A program made the position numbers and the translations under genes. This document shows, in pieces, positions 1-10,435 of a stretch of 64,000 nt of DNA (position 1 is its first letter; each line of letters begins with the position of its first letter). The notes under the pieces were generated by a model. The model ran no database searches, was not told the origin of the DNA, and saw only the letters and a program-made list of their open reading frames with translations. This DNA comes from Hyperoodon ampullatus. Its lineage: Eukaryota; Chordata; Mammalia; Artiodactyla; Ziphiidae. The stretch is from the NCBI GenBank assembly GCA_949752795.1, contig CATKHW010000427.1, positions 806,001 through 870,000 on the forward strand, in the 5' to 3' direction.

Positions 1-457
1 ACGTAAGTACCTCAATTTTTTGAACCATTTTTATATTTCCTGGGATATTTAAGGTGTACCCAAGTTGAGGTCCTTGTAAGCAGTGCAGCCCTAAATTTTG
101 GGGTGGCTCTGTCTTATTGATTTTCAGTTTTCCCAAGGTATATTCCCTAGACTGGAAGTGCCCTTGGCTCTGTAGCTCTGTTCTTTACTTGTTTTAGGGA
201 ACACAATATACTCCTCCAGAGGGGCAGTTGGCAACTTACATCCCGTCCATCAGCATAACAAGGCTCCCTGTTCTCCAGGGCCTGTCTTGCCTTTCTGGTT
301 TTTACACATTTTGTGGATGTCCCTTTTGACCGGTGGGAAGTGATACTTCTTTGTAGTGCAGATTTGCATTGGCCGCTTGCTTGCTTGGCCAAAATGGGCG
401 TATGCGTTTTCTCCTGAATATATTCAGGAGAAAACGCATACGCCCTTTTTGGCCAAG

Positions 458-1233
458 TGCATCATTGTCGAAGTTGTGCCCCTCTTCCTGTGCTTTAAAG
501 GCGATTCCAACGTACCTCTTGAAATCTGTTTCCTGCTATTCTGCCTCGCTTTCAAGTCCGCCTCGTTGCCTTCCCTCAACATATTTTTGGACGATAGTTG
601 TCCTTTATTACTCGGCCAGTTTGATAATTGCTGTGCCCCTGAGCTCCATTTGTCAACTCGTTTTTGGTGATCTGACCGCACGTTCAAAATTTTGGTTCAG
701 GACCGATATTGGTTACCGGTGGGTGGCTGAGACTTTGGTTAATTCTTCTTCCTGCCGGGAAGTTAGAGTGATATGTGCCCGTCCAAATGCCTAACAGCTT
801 CTCTCTCATTGGTTCTCCCTCTTCCCTTTCATCCTCTGCCAAATTGGAAACCTGTGCGAACCAGGAGGTTAAAGGGGCTGTCTCTCCAAGTTGGGAGATT
901 GATAGTAAAGCAGATGGAGAGTCAAACCGGCGCACCAGGAGAGGGACTATTCGTTGAGTTTTAGAAACCTTTCGTATTCACAGTGTGTCTGTTCTCTAGG
1001 TTTCCCGTACATGTTATAACTGTAGTAATATTCCCTTCAACCTGGAGAGTTGGGACCCATGGAATGGGTGCCAGGCATTATTGCTTTAAAGGGTCTGCAT
1101 TTGCTCACCCAATCTCAGCAATCCTCTCAGTCCCAAGTGTCCAGCCTTATGCCACATCAAGCTGTTGTTGTAGATAGGGTCATTCCAGGTTTCATCATCA
1201 GAGACCCTGAAGGAATTGTAAAGAATTTCCCAG
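458..1233. repeat. Unassigned (non-L1) part of the monomer (representative)
   Basis: This block runs from the right edge of the palindrome to the L1 A-tail. I recognise no transposon, LTR, SINE, tRNA or gene in it. Its minus strand is purine-rich in the first 250 bases. It contains a short inverted repeat ACCCATGGAATGGGT at 1,055-1,069 and many CpG sites. Open frames of 60-104 codons occur here on both strands in overlapping frames, which argues against coding. It could be an L1 region I do not recognise, another element, or unique sequence captured when the monomer formed. Confidence 0.6.
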
Positions 1234-1251
1234 TTTTTTTGTTTTGTTTTT
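1234..1251 (-). other. Degenerate A-tail of the L1 fossil (representative)
   Basis: On the plus strand this is a run of seven T followed by GTTTTGTTTTT. On the minus strand it is an A-rich tail broken by two C, directly after a CTATAAAAAGGAATTTC-like end that aligns with the end of L1 3' UTRs. It marks the boundary between the L1-derived part and the unassigned part of the monomer. Copies vary by a base or so, for example eight T near 15,141 and near 29,050. I see no convincing target-site duplication beside it. Confidence 0.7.
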
Positions 1252-1596
1252 GAAATTCCTTTTTATAGTGGGTTTGAGTTGGTTCTCGCTGCCATGTTTA
1301 TGCCAGTCTAGACACACTTGATTCCCTTACGGAGACATATCAATCCATAGGTTTTAAGATTCTTACTAGTCAGATATATTCCTCTGCGGTAAATATGGGG
1401 TTTTGAGTCCCTTTCACTGAGGAAGGTGCAGGTCTTGTCTATTCCATAGTTGGTTTTTGGAACGGTACCTGTGCTTATATCAAACTCTGGTTTCATGCAT
1501 CACCCCACCTCTCCTTCCCCCTTAAGTAGGCATAAGAGTGTTTTCTAAATGTGAGACACTGTTCTCTTTCCTAACTCAGTTCAAGTGTAGCCATGT

Positions 1597-1878
1597 TTAC
1601 AGGATCTTCATAAGTGATATCTTATGATAAGTTTCTTTTTCTGTGTGACTTATTTCACTTAGAATCATCGTACCTGAATCCACCCATTTTGCTGCTACTG
1701 GTGTTATGACATTGATTTCATGGCTGAGGGATATTCCATCGTACGTAAGTACCACAATTTTTTGAGCCATTTTTATATTTCCTGGGATATTTAAGGTGTA
1801 CCCAACTTGAGGTCCTTGTAAGCAGTGCAGCCCTAAATTTTGCGGTGGCTCTGTCTTATTGATTTTCAGTTTTCCCAA
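1597..1878 (-). pseudogene. Decayed L1 ORF2 C-terminus left as a 93-codon open frame
   Basis: The last 45 or so codons stay in the L1 ORF2 frame, with residues such as AAKWVDSGTMILSEISH followed by a TEKETYHKISL-like tail, and the stop codon lies within about one codon of the usual ORF2 stop. The first half is L1-derived DNA read in a shifted frame, so the ATG is not an L1 start. No endonuclease or reverse transcriptase part is present. The frame is open in 24 of 36 junctions: minus-strand ends at 1597, 5072, 6813, 8552, 10290, 12028, 13767, 18982, 20721, 25938, 31152, 38102, 41577, 43315, 45054, 46793 (92 codons), 48528, 50267, 52006, 55482, 57221, 58960, 60698 and 62437. It is broken in the other 12. 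I see this as a fossil kept open by repeat homogenisation, not a gene. Confidence 0.8.
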
Positions 1879-3479
1879 GGTATATTCCCTAGACTGGAAG
1901 TGCCCTTGGCTCTGTAGCTCTGTTCTTTACTTGTTTTAGGGAACACAATGTACTCCTCCAGAGGGGCAGTTGGCAATTTACATCCCGCCCATCAGCATAA
2001 CAAGGCTCCCTGTTCTCCAGGGCCTGTCTTGCCTTTCTGGTTTTTACACATTTTGTGGATGTCCCTTTTGACCGGTGGGAAGTGATACTTCTGTGTAGTG
2101 CAGATTTGCATTGCCCGCTTGCTTGCTTGGCCAAAAAGGGCGTATGCGTTTTCTCCTGAATATATTCAGGAGAAAACGCATACGCCCTTTTTGGCCAAGT
2201 GCATCATTGTCGAAGTTGTGCCCCTCTTCCTGTGCTTTAAAGGCGATTCCAACGTACCTCTTGAAATCTGTTTCCTGCTATTCTGCCTCGCTTTCAAGTC
2301 CGCCTCGTTGCCTTCCCTCAACAGATTTTTGGATGATAGTTGTCCTTTATTACTCGGCCAGTTTGTGAATTGCTGTGCCCCTCAGCTCCATTTTTCAACT
2401 CGTTTTTGGTGAGCTGACCGCAAGTCCAAAATTTTGGTTCAGGACCTATGCTGGTTCCGGGTGGGGGGCTGAGACTTTGGTTAATTCTTCTTCCTGCCGG
2501 GAAGATAGAGTGATATGTGCCCATCCAAATGCCTAACAGCTATGCTCTCATTGGTTCTCCCTCTTCCCTTTCATCCTCTGCCAAATTGGAAACCTGTGCG
2601 AACCAGGAGGTTAAAGGGGCTGTCTCTCCAAGTTGGGAGATGGATAGCAAAGCAGATGGAAAGTCAAACCGGAGCACCAGGAGAGGGACTATTCGTTGAG
2701 TTTTAGAAACCTTTCGTATTCACAGTGTGTCCGTTCTCTAGGTTTCCCGTACATGTTATAACTGTAGTAATATTCCCTTCAACCTGGAGAGTTGGGACCC
2801 ATGGAATGGGTGCCAGGCATTATTGCTTTAAAGGGTCTGCATTTGCTCACGCAATCTCACCAATCCTCTCAGTCCCAAGTGTCCAGTCTTATGCCACATC
2901 CAGCTGTCGTTGTAGATAGGGTAATTCCAGGTTTCATCAGAGACCCTGAAGGAATTGTAAAGAATTTCCCAGTTTTTTTGTTTTGTTTTTGAAATTCCTT
3001 TTTATAGTGGGTTTGAGCTGATTCTCGCTGCCATGTTTATGCGTCTAGACACACTTGATTCCCTTACGGAGACATATCAATCCATAGGTTTTAAGATTCT
3101 TACTAGTCAGATATATTCCTCTGCGGGAAATATGGGGTTTTGAGTCCCTTTCACTGAGGAAGGTGTAGGTCTTGTCTATTCCATAGTTGGTTTTTGGAAC
3201 GGTACCCGTGCTTATATCAAACTCTGGTTTTATGCATCACCCCACCTCTCCTTCCCCCTTAAGCAGGCATAAGAGTGTTTTCTAAATGTGAGACACTGTT
3301 CTCTTTCCTAACTCAGTTCAAGTGTAGCCATGTTTACAGGATCTTCATAAGTGATATCTTATGATAAATTTCTTTTTCTGTGTGACTTTATTCACTTAGA
3401 ATCATCGTACCTGAATCCACCCATTTTGCTGCTACTGGTCTTATGACATTGATTTCATGGCTGAGGGATATTCCATCGT
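1743..3479. repeat. Satellite monomer 2 (1,737 bp)
   Basis: Perfect palindrome at 2126-2199. Follows monomer 5 up to 2,176, then differs. Near 3,041 it has TATGCGTCTAG, a short deletion shared with monomer 10. Confidence 0.95.
2126..2199. repeat. 74-bp perfect palindrome (representative; one per monomer)
   Basis: The left arm starts CTTGGCCAAAAAGGGCGTAT and the centre is GAATATATTC. All 37 bases of each arm pair, with no spacer. A single strand could fold to a stem of more than 30 bp with a tiny loop, and duplex DNA could extrude a cruciform. It lies between the end of recognisable L1 sequence and the unassigned block. Copies perfect by my reading start at 2126, 10818, 21250, 40367, 47319, 50796, 52535, 56011, 57750 and 62966. 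Most others have one to three mismatches; the worst are the copies near 26,467, 28,205, 29,943, 31,681 and 36,892. Confidence 0.95.
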
Positions 3480-5217
3480 ACGTAAGTACCACAAGTTTTT
3501 AAACCATTTTTATATTTCCTGGGATATTTATGGTGTAACCAAGTTGAGGTCCTTGTAAGCAGGGCAGCCCTAAATATAGGTGTGGATCTGTCTTATTGAT
3601 TTTCAGTTTTCCCAAGGTATATTCCCTAGCCTGGAAGTGCCCTTGGCTCTGTCGCCTTGTTCTTTATTTGTTTTAGGGAACACAATGCACTCCTCCAGAG
3701 AGGCAGTTGGCAATTTACATCCCGCCCATCAGCATAACAAGGCTCCCTGTTCTCGAGGGCCTGTCTTGCCTTTCTGGTTTTTACACATTTTGTGGATGTC
3801 CCTTTTGACCGGTGGGAAGTGATACTTCTTTGTAGTGCAGATTTGCATTACCCGCTTGCTTGCTTGGCCAAAAAGGGCGTATGAGTTTTCTCCTGAATAT
3901 ATTCAGGAGAAAACGCATACGCCCTTTTTGGACAAGTGCATCATTGTCAAAGTTGTGCCCCTCTTCCTGTGCTTTACAGACGAGTCCAACGTACCTCTTG
4001 AAATCTGTTTCCTGCTATTCTGCCTCGCTTTCAAGTCCGCCTCGTTGCCTTCTCTCAACAGATTTTTGGATGATAGTTGTCCTTTATTACTCGGCCAGTT
4101 TGTGAATTGCTGTGCCCCTGAGCTCCATTTTTCAACTCGTTTTTGGTGAGCTGACCGCAAGTCCAAAATTTTGGTTCAGGACCTATACTGGTTCCTGGTG
4201 GGTGGCTGAGGCTTGGTTAATTATTCTTCCTGCCGGGAAATTACAGTGATATGTGCCCGTCCAAATGCCTAATAGCTACTCTCTCATTGGTTCTCCCTCT
4301 TCCCTTTCATCCTCTGCCAAATTGGCCACCTGTGTTTACCAGGAGGTTAAAAGGGCTGTCTCTCCAATTTGGGAGGGTGATAGTAAAGCAGATGGAAAGT
4401 CAAACCGGAGCACCAGGAAAGGGACTATTCCTTGAGATTTAGAAACCTTTCGTATTCACAGTGTGTCCGTTCTCTAGGTTTCCCGTACATGTTATAGCTG
4501 TAGTAATATTCCCTTCAACCTGGAGAGTTGGGACCCATGGAATGGGTGCCAGGCATTTGTGCTTTAAAGGGTCTGCATTTGCTCACACAATCTCACCAAT
4601 CGTCTCAGTCCCAAGTGTCCCTCCTTATGCCACATCCAGCTGTCATTGTAGATAGGGTAATTCCAGGTTTCATCAGAGACCCTGAAGGAATTGTAAAGAA
4701 TTTCCCAGTTTTTTTGTTTTGTTTTTGAAATTCCTTTTTATAGTTGGTTTGAGCTGATTCTCGCTGCCATGTTTATGCCAGTCTAGACACACTTGATTCC
4801 CTTACGGAGACATATCAATCCATAGGTTTTAAGATTCTTACTAGTCAGATATATTCCTCTGCGGGAAATATGGGGGTTTGAGTCCCTTTCACTGAGGAAT
4901 GTGTAGGTCTTGTCTATTCCATAGTTGGTTTTTGGAACGGTACCTGTGCTTATATCAAACTCTGGTTTTATGCATCACCCCACCTCTCCTTCCCCCTTAA
5001 GCAGGCATAAGAGTGTTTTCTCAATGTGAGACACTGTTCTCTTTCCTAACTCAGTTCAAGTGTAGCCATGTTTACAGGATCTTCATAAGTGATATCTTAT
5101 GATAAGTTTCTTTTTCTCTGTGACTTATTTCACTTAGAATCATCGTACCTGAATCCACCCATTTTGCTGCTACTGGTCTTATGACATTGATTTCATGGCT
5201 GAGGGATATTCCATCGT
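3480..5217. repeat. Satellite monomer 3 (1,738 bp)
   Basis: Palindrome at 3863-3936 with two mismatches (ATGAG on the left, GGACAAG on the right). Private changes cluster at its start (TATAGGTGTGGATCTG near 3,575) and near 3,976 (ACAGACGAGTCC). Confidence 0.95.
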
Positions 5218-6958
5218 ACGTAAGTACCACAATTTTTTGAACCATTTTTATATTTCCTGGGATATTTAAGGTGTACCCAAGTTGAGGTCCTTGTAAGCAG
5301 TGCAGCCCTAAATTTTGGGGTGGCTCTGTCTTATTGATTTTCAGTTTTCCCAAGGTATATTCCCTAGACTGGAAGTGCCCTTGGCTCTGTAGCTCTGTTC
5401 TTTACTTGTTTTAGGGAACACAATATACTCCTCCAGAGGGGCAGTTGGCAACTTACATCCCGTCCATCAGCATAACAAGGCTCCCTGTTCTCAGGGCCTG
5501 TCTTGCCTTTCTGGTTTTTACACATTTTGTGGATGTCCCTTTTGACCGGTGGGAAGTGATACTTCTTTGTAGTGCAGATTTGCATTGGCCGCTTGCTTGC
5601 TTGGCCAAAATGGGCGTATGCGTTTTCTCCTGAATATATTCAGGAGAAAACGCATACGCCCTTTTTGGCCAAGTGCATCATTGTCGAAGTTGTGCCCCTC
5701 TTCCTGTGCTTTAAAGGCGATTCCAACGTACCTCTTGAAATCTGTTTCCTGCTATTCTGCCTCGCTTTCAAGTCCGCCTCGTTGCCTTCCCTCAACATAT
5801 TTTTGGACGATAGTTGTCCTTTATTACTCGGCCAGTTTGATAATTGCTGTGCCCCTGAGCTCCATTTGTCAACTCGTTTTTGGTGATCTGACCGCACGTT
5901 CAAAATTTTGGTTCAGGACCGATATTGGTTACCGGTGGGTGGCTGAGACTTTGGTTAATTCTTCTTCCTGCCGGGAAGTTAGAGTGATATGTGCCCGTCC
6001 AAATGCCTAACAGCTACTCTCTCATTGGTTCTCCCTCTTCCCTTTCATCCTCTGCCAAATTGGAAACCTGTGCGAACCAGGAGGTTAAAGGGGCTGTCTC
6101 TCCAAGTTGGGAGATTGATAGTAAAGCAGATGGAGAGTCAAACCGGAGCACCAGGAGAGGGACTATTCGTTGAGTTTTAGAAACCTTTCGTATTCACAGT
6201 GTGTCTGTTCTCTAGGTTTCCCGTACATGTTATAACTGTAGTAATATTCCCTTCAACCTGGAGAGTTGGGACCCATGGAATGGGTGCCAGGCATTATTGC
6301 TTTAAAGGGTCTGCATTTGCTCACCCAATCTCAGCAATCCTCTCAGTCCCAAGTGTCCAGCCTTATGCCACATCAAGCTGTTGTTGTAGATAGGGTCATT
6401 CCAGGTTTCATCATCAGAGACCCTGAAGGAATTGTAAAGAATTTCCCAGTTTTTTTGTTTTGTTTTTGAAATTCCTTTTTATAGTGGGTTTGAGTTGGTT
6501 CTCGCTGCCATGTTTATGCCAGTCTAGACACACTTGATTCCCTTACGGAGACATATCAATCCATAGGTTTTAAGATTCTTACTAGTCAGATATATTCCTC
6601 TGCGGGAAATATGGGGTTTTGAGTCCCTTTCACTGAGGAAGGTGTAGGTCTTGTCTATTCCATAGTTGGTTTTTGGAACGGTACCTGTGCTTATATCAAA
6701 CTCTGGTTTCATGCATCACCCCACCTCTCCTTCCCCCTTAAGTAGGCATAAGAGTGTTTTCTAAATGTGAGACACTGTTCTCTTTCCTAACTCAGTTCAA
6801 GTGTAGCCATGTTTACAGGATCTTCATAAGTGATATCTTATGATAAGTTTCTTTTTCTGTGTGACTTATTTCACTTAGAATCATCGTACCTGAATCCACC
6901 CATTTTGCTGCTACTGGTGTTATGACATTGATTTCATGGCTGAGGGATATTCCATCGT
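5218..6958. repeat. Satellite monomer 4 (1,741 bp)
   Basis: Palindrome at 5600-5673 with the same single mismatch as monomer 1. Carries the extra ATC near 6,411 and a one-base deletion near 5,492. Confidence 0.95.
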
Positions 6959-7392
6959 ACGTAAGTACCACAATTTTTTGAGCCATTTTTATATTTCCTG
7001 GGATATTTAAGGTGTACCCAACTTGAGGTCCTTGTAAGCAGTGCAGCCCTAAATTTTGCGGTGGCTCTGTCTTATTGATTTTCAGTTTTCCCAAGGTATA
7101 TTCCCTAGACTGGAAGTGCCCTTGGCTCTGTAGCTCTGTTCTTTACTTGTTTTAGGGAACACAATGTACTCCTCCAGAGGGGCAGTTGGCAATTTACATC
7201 CCGCCCATCAGCATAACAAGGCTCCCTGTTCTCCAGGGCCTGTCTTGCCTTTCTGGTTTTTACACATTTTGTGGATGTCCCTTTTGACCGGTGGGAAGTG
7301 ATACTTCTGTGTAGTGCAGATTTGCATTGCCCGCTTGCTTGCTTGGCCAAAAAGGGCGTATGCGTTTTCTCCTGAATATATTCAGGAGAAAA
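5218..7392. repeat. Left three-monomer duplication, copy 2
   Basis: Partner of 1-2,176. It differs by a one-base deletion near 5,492 and a few substitutions, for example CTACTCTC for CTTCTCTC near 6,015 and CGGGAAAT for CGGTAAAT near 6,602. The first difference beyond the shared block is a C-to-T at 7,393, inside the palindrome. Confidence 0.85.
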
Positions 7393-8697
7393 TGCATACG
7401 CCCTTTTTGGCCAAGTGCATCATTGTCGAAGTTGTGCCCCTCTTCCTGTGCTTTAAAGGCGATTCCAACGTACCTCTTGAAATCTGTTTCCTGCTATTCT
7501 GCCTCGCTCTCAAGTCCGCCTCGTTGCCTTCCCTCAACAGATTTTTGGACGATAGTTGTCCTTTATTACTCGGCCAGTTTGTTAATTGCTGTGCCCCTGA
7601 GCTCCATTTGTCAACTCGTTTTTGGTGAGCTGACCGCACGTCCAAAATTTTGGTTCAGGACCTATACTGGTTACCGGTGGGTGGCTGAGACTTTGGTTAA
7701 TTCTTCTTCCTGCCGGGAAGTTAGAGTGATATGTGCCCGTCCAAATGCCTAATAGCTACTCTCTCATTGGTTCTCCCTCTTCCCTTTCATCCTCTGCCAA
7801 ATTGGCAACCTGTGCGAACCAGGAGGTTAAAGGGGCTGTCTCTCCAAGTTGGGAGGTTGATAGTAAAGCAGATGGAAAGTCACACCGGAGCACCAGGAAA
7901 GGGACTATTCGTTGAGATTTAGAAACCTTTTGTATTCACAGTGTGTCCGTTCTCTAGGTTTCCCGTACATGTTATAGCTGTAGTAATATTCCCTTCAACC
8001 TCGAGAGTTGGGACCCATGGAATGGGTGCCAGGCATTTGTGCTTTAAAGGGTCTGCATTTGCTCACCCAATCTCACCAATCGTCTCAGTCCCAAGTGTCC
8101 CTCCTTATGCCACATCCAGCTGTCATTGTAGATAGGGTCATTCCAGGTTTCATCAGAGACCCTGAATGAATTGTAAAGAATTTCCCAGTTTTTTTGTTTT
8201 GTTTTTGAAATTCCTTTTTATAGTGGGTTTGAGCTGATTCTCGCTGCCATGTTTATGCCAGTCTAGACACACTTGATTCCCTTACGGAGACATATCAATA
8301 CATAGGTTTTAAGATTCTTACTAGTCAGATATATTCGTCTGCGGGAAATATGGGGTTTTGAGTCCCTTTCACTGAGGAAGGTGTAGGTCTTGTCTATTCC
8401 ATAGTTGGTTTTTGGAACGGTACCTGTGCTTGTATCAAACTCTGGTTTTATGCATCACCCCACCTCTCCTTCCCCCTTAAGCAGGCATAAGAGTGTTTTC
8501 TAAATGTGAGACACTGTTCTCTTTCCTAACTCAGTTCAAGTGTTGCCATGTTTACAGGATCTTCATAAGTGATATCTCATGATAAGTTTCTTTTTCTCTG
8601 TGACTTATTTCACTTAGAATCATCGTACCTGAATCCACCCATTTTGCTGCTACTGGTCTTATGACATTGATTTCATGGCTGAGGGATATTCCATCGT
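6959..8697. repeat. Satellite monomer 5 (1,739 bp)
   Basis: Palindrome at 7342-7415 with one mismatch, a CpG C-to-T at 7,393. CTGAATGAATTG near 8,163 breaks a frame that is open in most other copies. Confidence 0.95.
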
Positions 8698-10435
8698 ACG
8701 TAAGTACCACAATTTTTTGAACCATTTTTATATTTCCTGGGATATTTAAGGTGTACCCAAGTTGAGGTCCTTGTAAGCAGTGCATCCCTAAATTTTGGGG
8801 TGGCTCTGTCTTATTGATTTTCTGTTCTCCCAAGGTATATTCCCTAGACTGGAAGTGCCCTTGGCTCTGTAGCTCTGTTCTTTACTTGTTTTAGGGACAC
8901 AATGTACTCCTCCAGAGGGGCAGTTGGCAATTTACATCCCGCCCATAAGCATAACAAGGCTCCCTGTTCTCCAGGGCCTGTCTTGCCTTTCTGGTTTTTA
9001 CACATTTTGTGGATGTCCCTTTTGACCGGTGGGAAGTGATACTTCTTTGTAGTGCAGATTTGCATTGCCCGCTTGCTTGCTTGGCCAAAAAGTGCGTATG
9101 CGTTTTCTCCTGAATATATTCAGGAGAAAACGCATACGCCCTTTTTCGCCAAGTGCATCATTGTCGAAGTTGTGCCCCTCTTCCTGTGCTTTAAAGGAGA
9201 TTCCAACGTACCTCTTGAAATCTGTTTCCTGCTATTCTGCCTCGCTTTCAAGTTCGCCTCGTTGCCTTCCCTCAACAGATTTTTGGACGATAGTTGTCCT
9301 TTATTACTCGGCCAGTTTGTTAATTGCTGTGCCCCTGAGCTCCATTTGTCAACTCGTTTTTGGTGAGCTGACCGCACGTCCAAAATTTTGTTTCAGGACC
9401 TATACTGGTTACCGGTGGGTGGCTGAGACTTTGGTTAATTCTTCTTCCTGCCGGGAAATTACAGTGATATGTGCCCGTCCCAATGCCTAACAGCTACTCT
9501 CTCATTGGTTCTCTCTCTTCCCTTTCATCCTCTGCCAAATTGGAAACCTGTGCGAACCAGGAGGTTAAAGGGGCTGTCTCTCCAAGTTGGGAGATTGATA
9601 GTAAAGCAGATGGAAAGTCAAACCGGAGCACCAGGAGAGGGACTATTCGTTGAGTTTTAGAAACCTTTCATATTCACAGTGTGTCTGTTCTCTAGGTTTC
9701 CCGTACATGTTATAACTGTAGTAATATTCCCTTCAACCTGGAGAGTTGGGACCCATGGAATGTGTGCCATGCATTATTGCTTTAAAGGGTCTGCATTTGC
9801 TCACCCAATCTCAGCAATCCTCTCAGTCCCAAGTGTCCAGCCTTATGCCACATCAAGCTGTCGTTGTAGATAGGGTCATTCCAGGTTTCATCAGAGACCC
9901 TGAAGGAATTGTAAAGAATTTCCCAGTTTTTTTGTTTTGTTTTTAAAATTCCTTTTTATAGTGGGTTTGAGCTGATTCTCGCTGCCATGTTTATGCCAGT
10001 CTAGACACACTTGATTCCCTTACGGAGACATATCAATCCATAGGTTTTAAGATACTTACTAGTCAGATATATTCCTCTGCGGGAAATATGGCGTTTTGAG
10101 TCCCTTTCACTGAGGAAGGTGTAGGTCTTGTCTATTCCATAGTTGGTTTTTGGAACGGTACCTGTGCTTATATCAAACTCTGGTTTTATGCATCACCCCA
10201 CCTCTCCTTCCCCCTTAAGCAGGCATAAGAGTGTTTTCTAAATGTGAGACACTGTTCTCTTTCCTAACGCAGTTCAAGTGTAGCCATGTTTACAGGATCT
10301 TCATAAGTGATATCTTATGATAAGTTTCTTTTTCTGTGTGACTTATTTCACTTAGAATCATCGTACCTGAATCCACCCATTTTGCTGCTACTGGTCTTAT
10401 GACATTGATTTCATGGCTGAGGGATATTCCATCGT
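8698..10435. repeat. Satellite monomer 6 (1,738 bp)
   Basis: Palindrome at 9080-9153 with two mismatches. One-base deletion near 8,896 (TTAGGGACACAATG). Confidence 0.95.

Larger units (their letters stand above)
1..1742. repeat. Satellite monomer 1 (1,742 bp)
   Basis: Longest copy, because of an extra ATC near 1,195. Palindrome at 384-457 with one mismatch (T395). Nearly identical to monomer 4. Confidence 0.95.
1234..2125 (-). mobile_element. LINE-1 3' end fossil (representative copy; one per monomer)
   Basis: Read on the minus strand, this segment follows the order of a mammalian L1 3' end. Going down from 2,125, the ORF2 C-terminal region comes first (about 2,110-1,597), then a 3' UTR-like stretch, then an A-rich tail at 1,251-1,234. 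Plus-strand landmarks are the complements of L1 landmarks: ATGGCTGAGGGATATTCCAT near 1,722, TTTTGACCGGTGGGAAGTGA near 2,067 and GATTTGCATT near 2,103. Similarity ends where the palindrome starts. The same segment lies in every copy, from about monomer offset 1,234 to offset 383 of the next monomer; 1-383 is the ORF2 part of a copy cut by the left edge. It is 5'-truncated and heavily diverged, so it is not a mobile copy. Confidence 0.9.
1..2176. repeat. Left three-monomer duplication, copy 1 (cut by the window edge)
   Basis: This stretch matches 5,218-7,392 at a distance of 5,216-5,217 bp, with only scattered single differences by eye. Shared rare variants include an extra ATC near 1,195 and near 6,411, GATAATTGC in place of GTGAATTGC near 623, and TTGAGCC near 1,761. 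Similarity falls off past 2,176. The true left end lies outside the window. Confidence 0.85.

Noticed and set aside
380..390. A GCTT microsatellite beside the palindrome
   Set aside because: Only about three units (GCTTGCTTGCTTGG), constant in length across nearly all monomers; too short to call a separate repeat.
356..670. A conserved 104-codon plus-strand frame, repeated in most monomers
   Set aside because: It runs through the palindrome, overlaps an 85- to 141-codon frame on the same strand and an 87-codon frame on the other, and is broken by indels in several copies. Its conservation follows from nucleotide homogenisation.
369..794. A 141-codon frame present at 369-794 and identical in translation at 5,585-6,010
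   Set aside because: The identity reflects the three-monomer duplication. Other monomers stop at 85 codons, and there is no family resemblance or start context.
949..965. Possible CENP-B box around ATTCGTTGAG
   Set aside because: It starts like a CENP-B box (TTCGTTG) but lacks the required downstream A and CGGG core, so it is not a credible binding site.
458..1233. A retroviral LTR or other viral remnant in the unassigned block
   Set aside because: I see no TG...CA ends, no primer-binding site, no polypurine tract, and no gag, pol or env similarity in any frame.
1741..1753. Splice-donor-like GTACGTAAGTACC at each monomer start
   Set aside because: The GTAAGT match is good, but the strand carries antisense L1, no exon is recognisable upstream, and no transcription evidence exists. 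Conservation is equal in all parts of the monomer.
1234..2125. An active LINE-1 copy
   Set aside because: Only the 3' end is present, with frame shifts in ORF2. There is no endonuclease, reverse transcriptase or ORF1.
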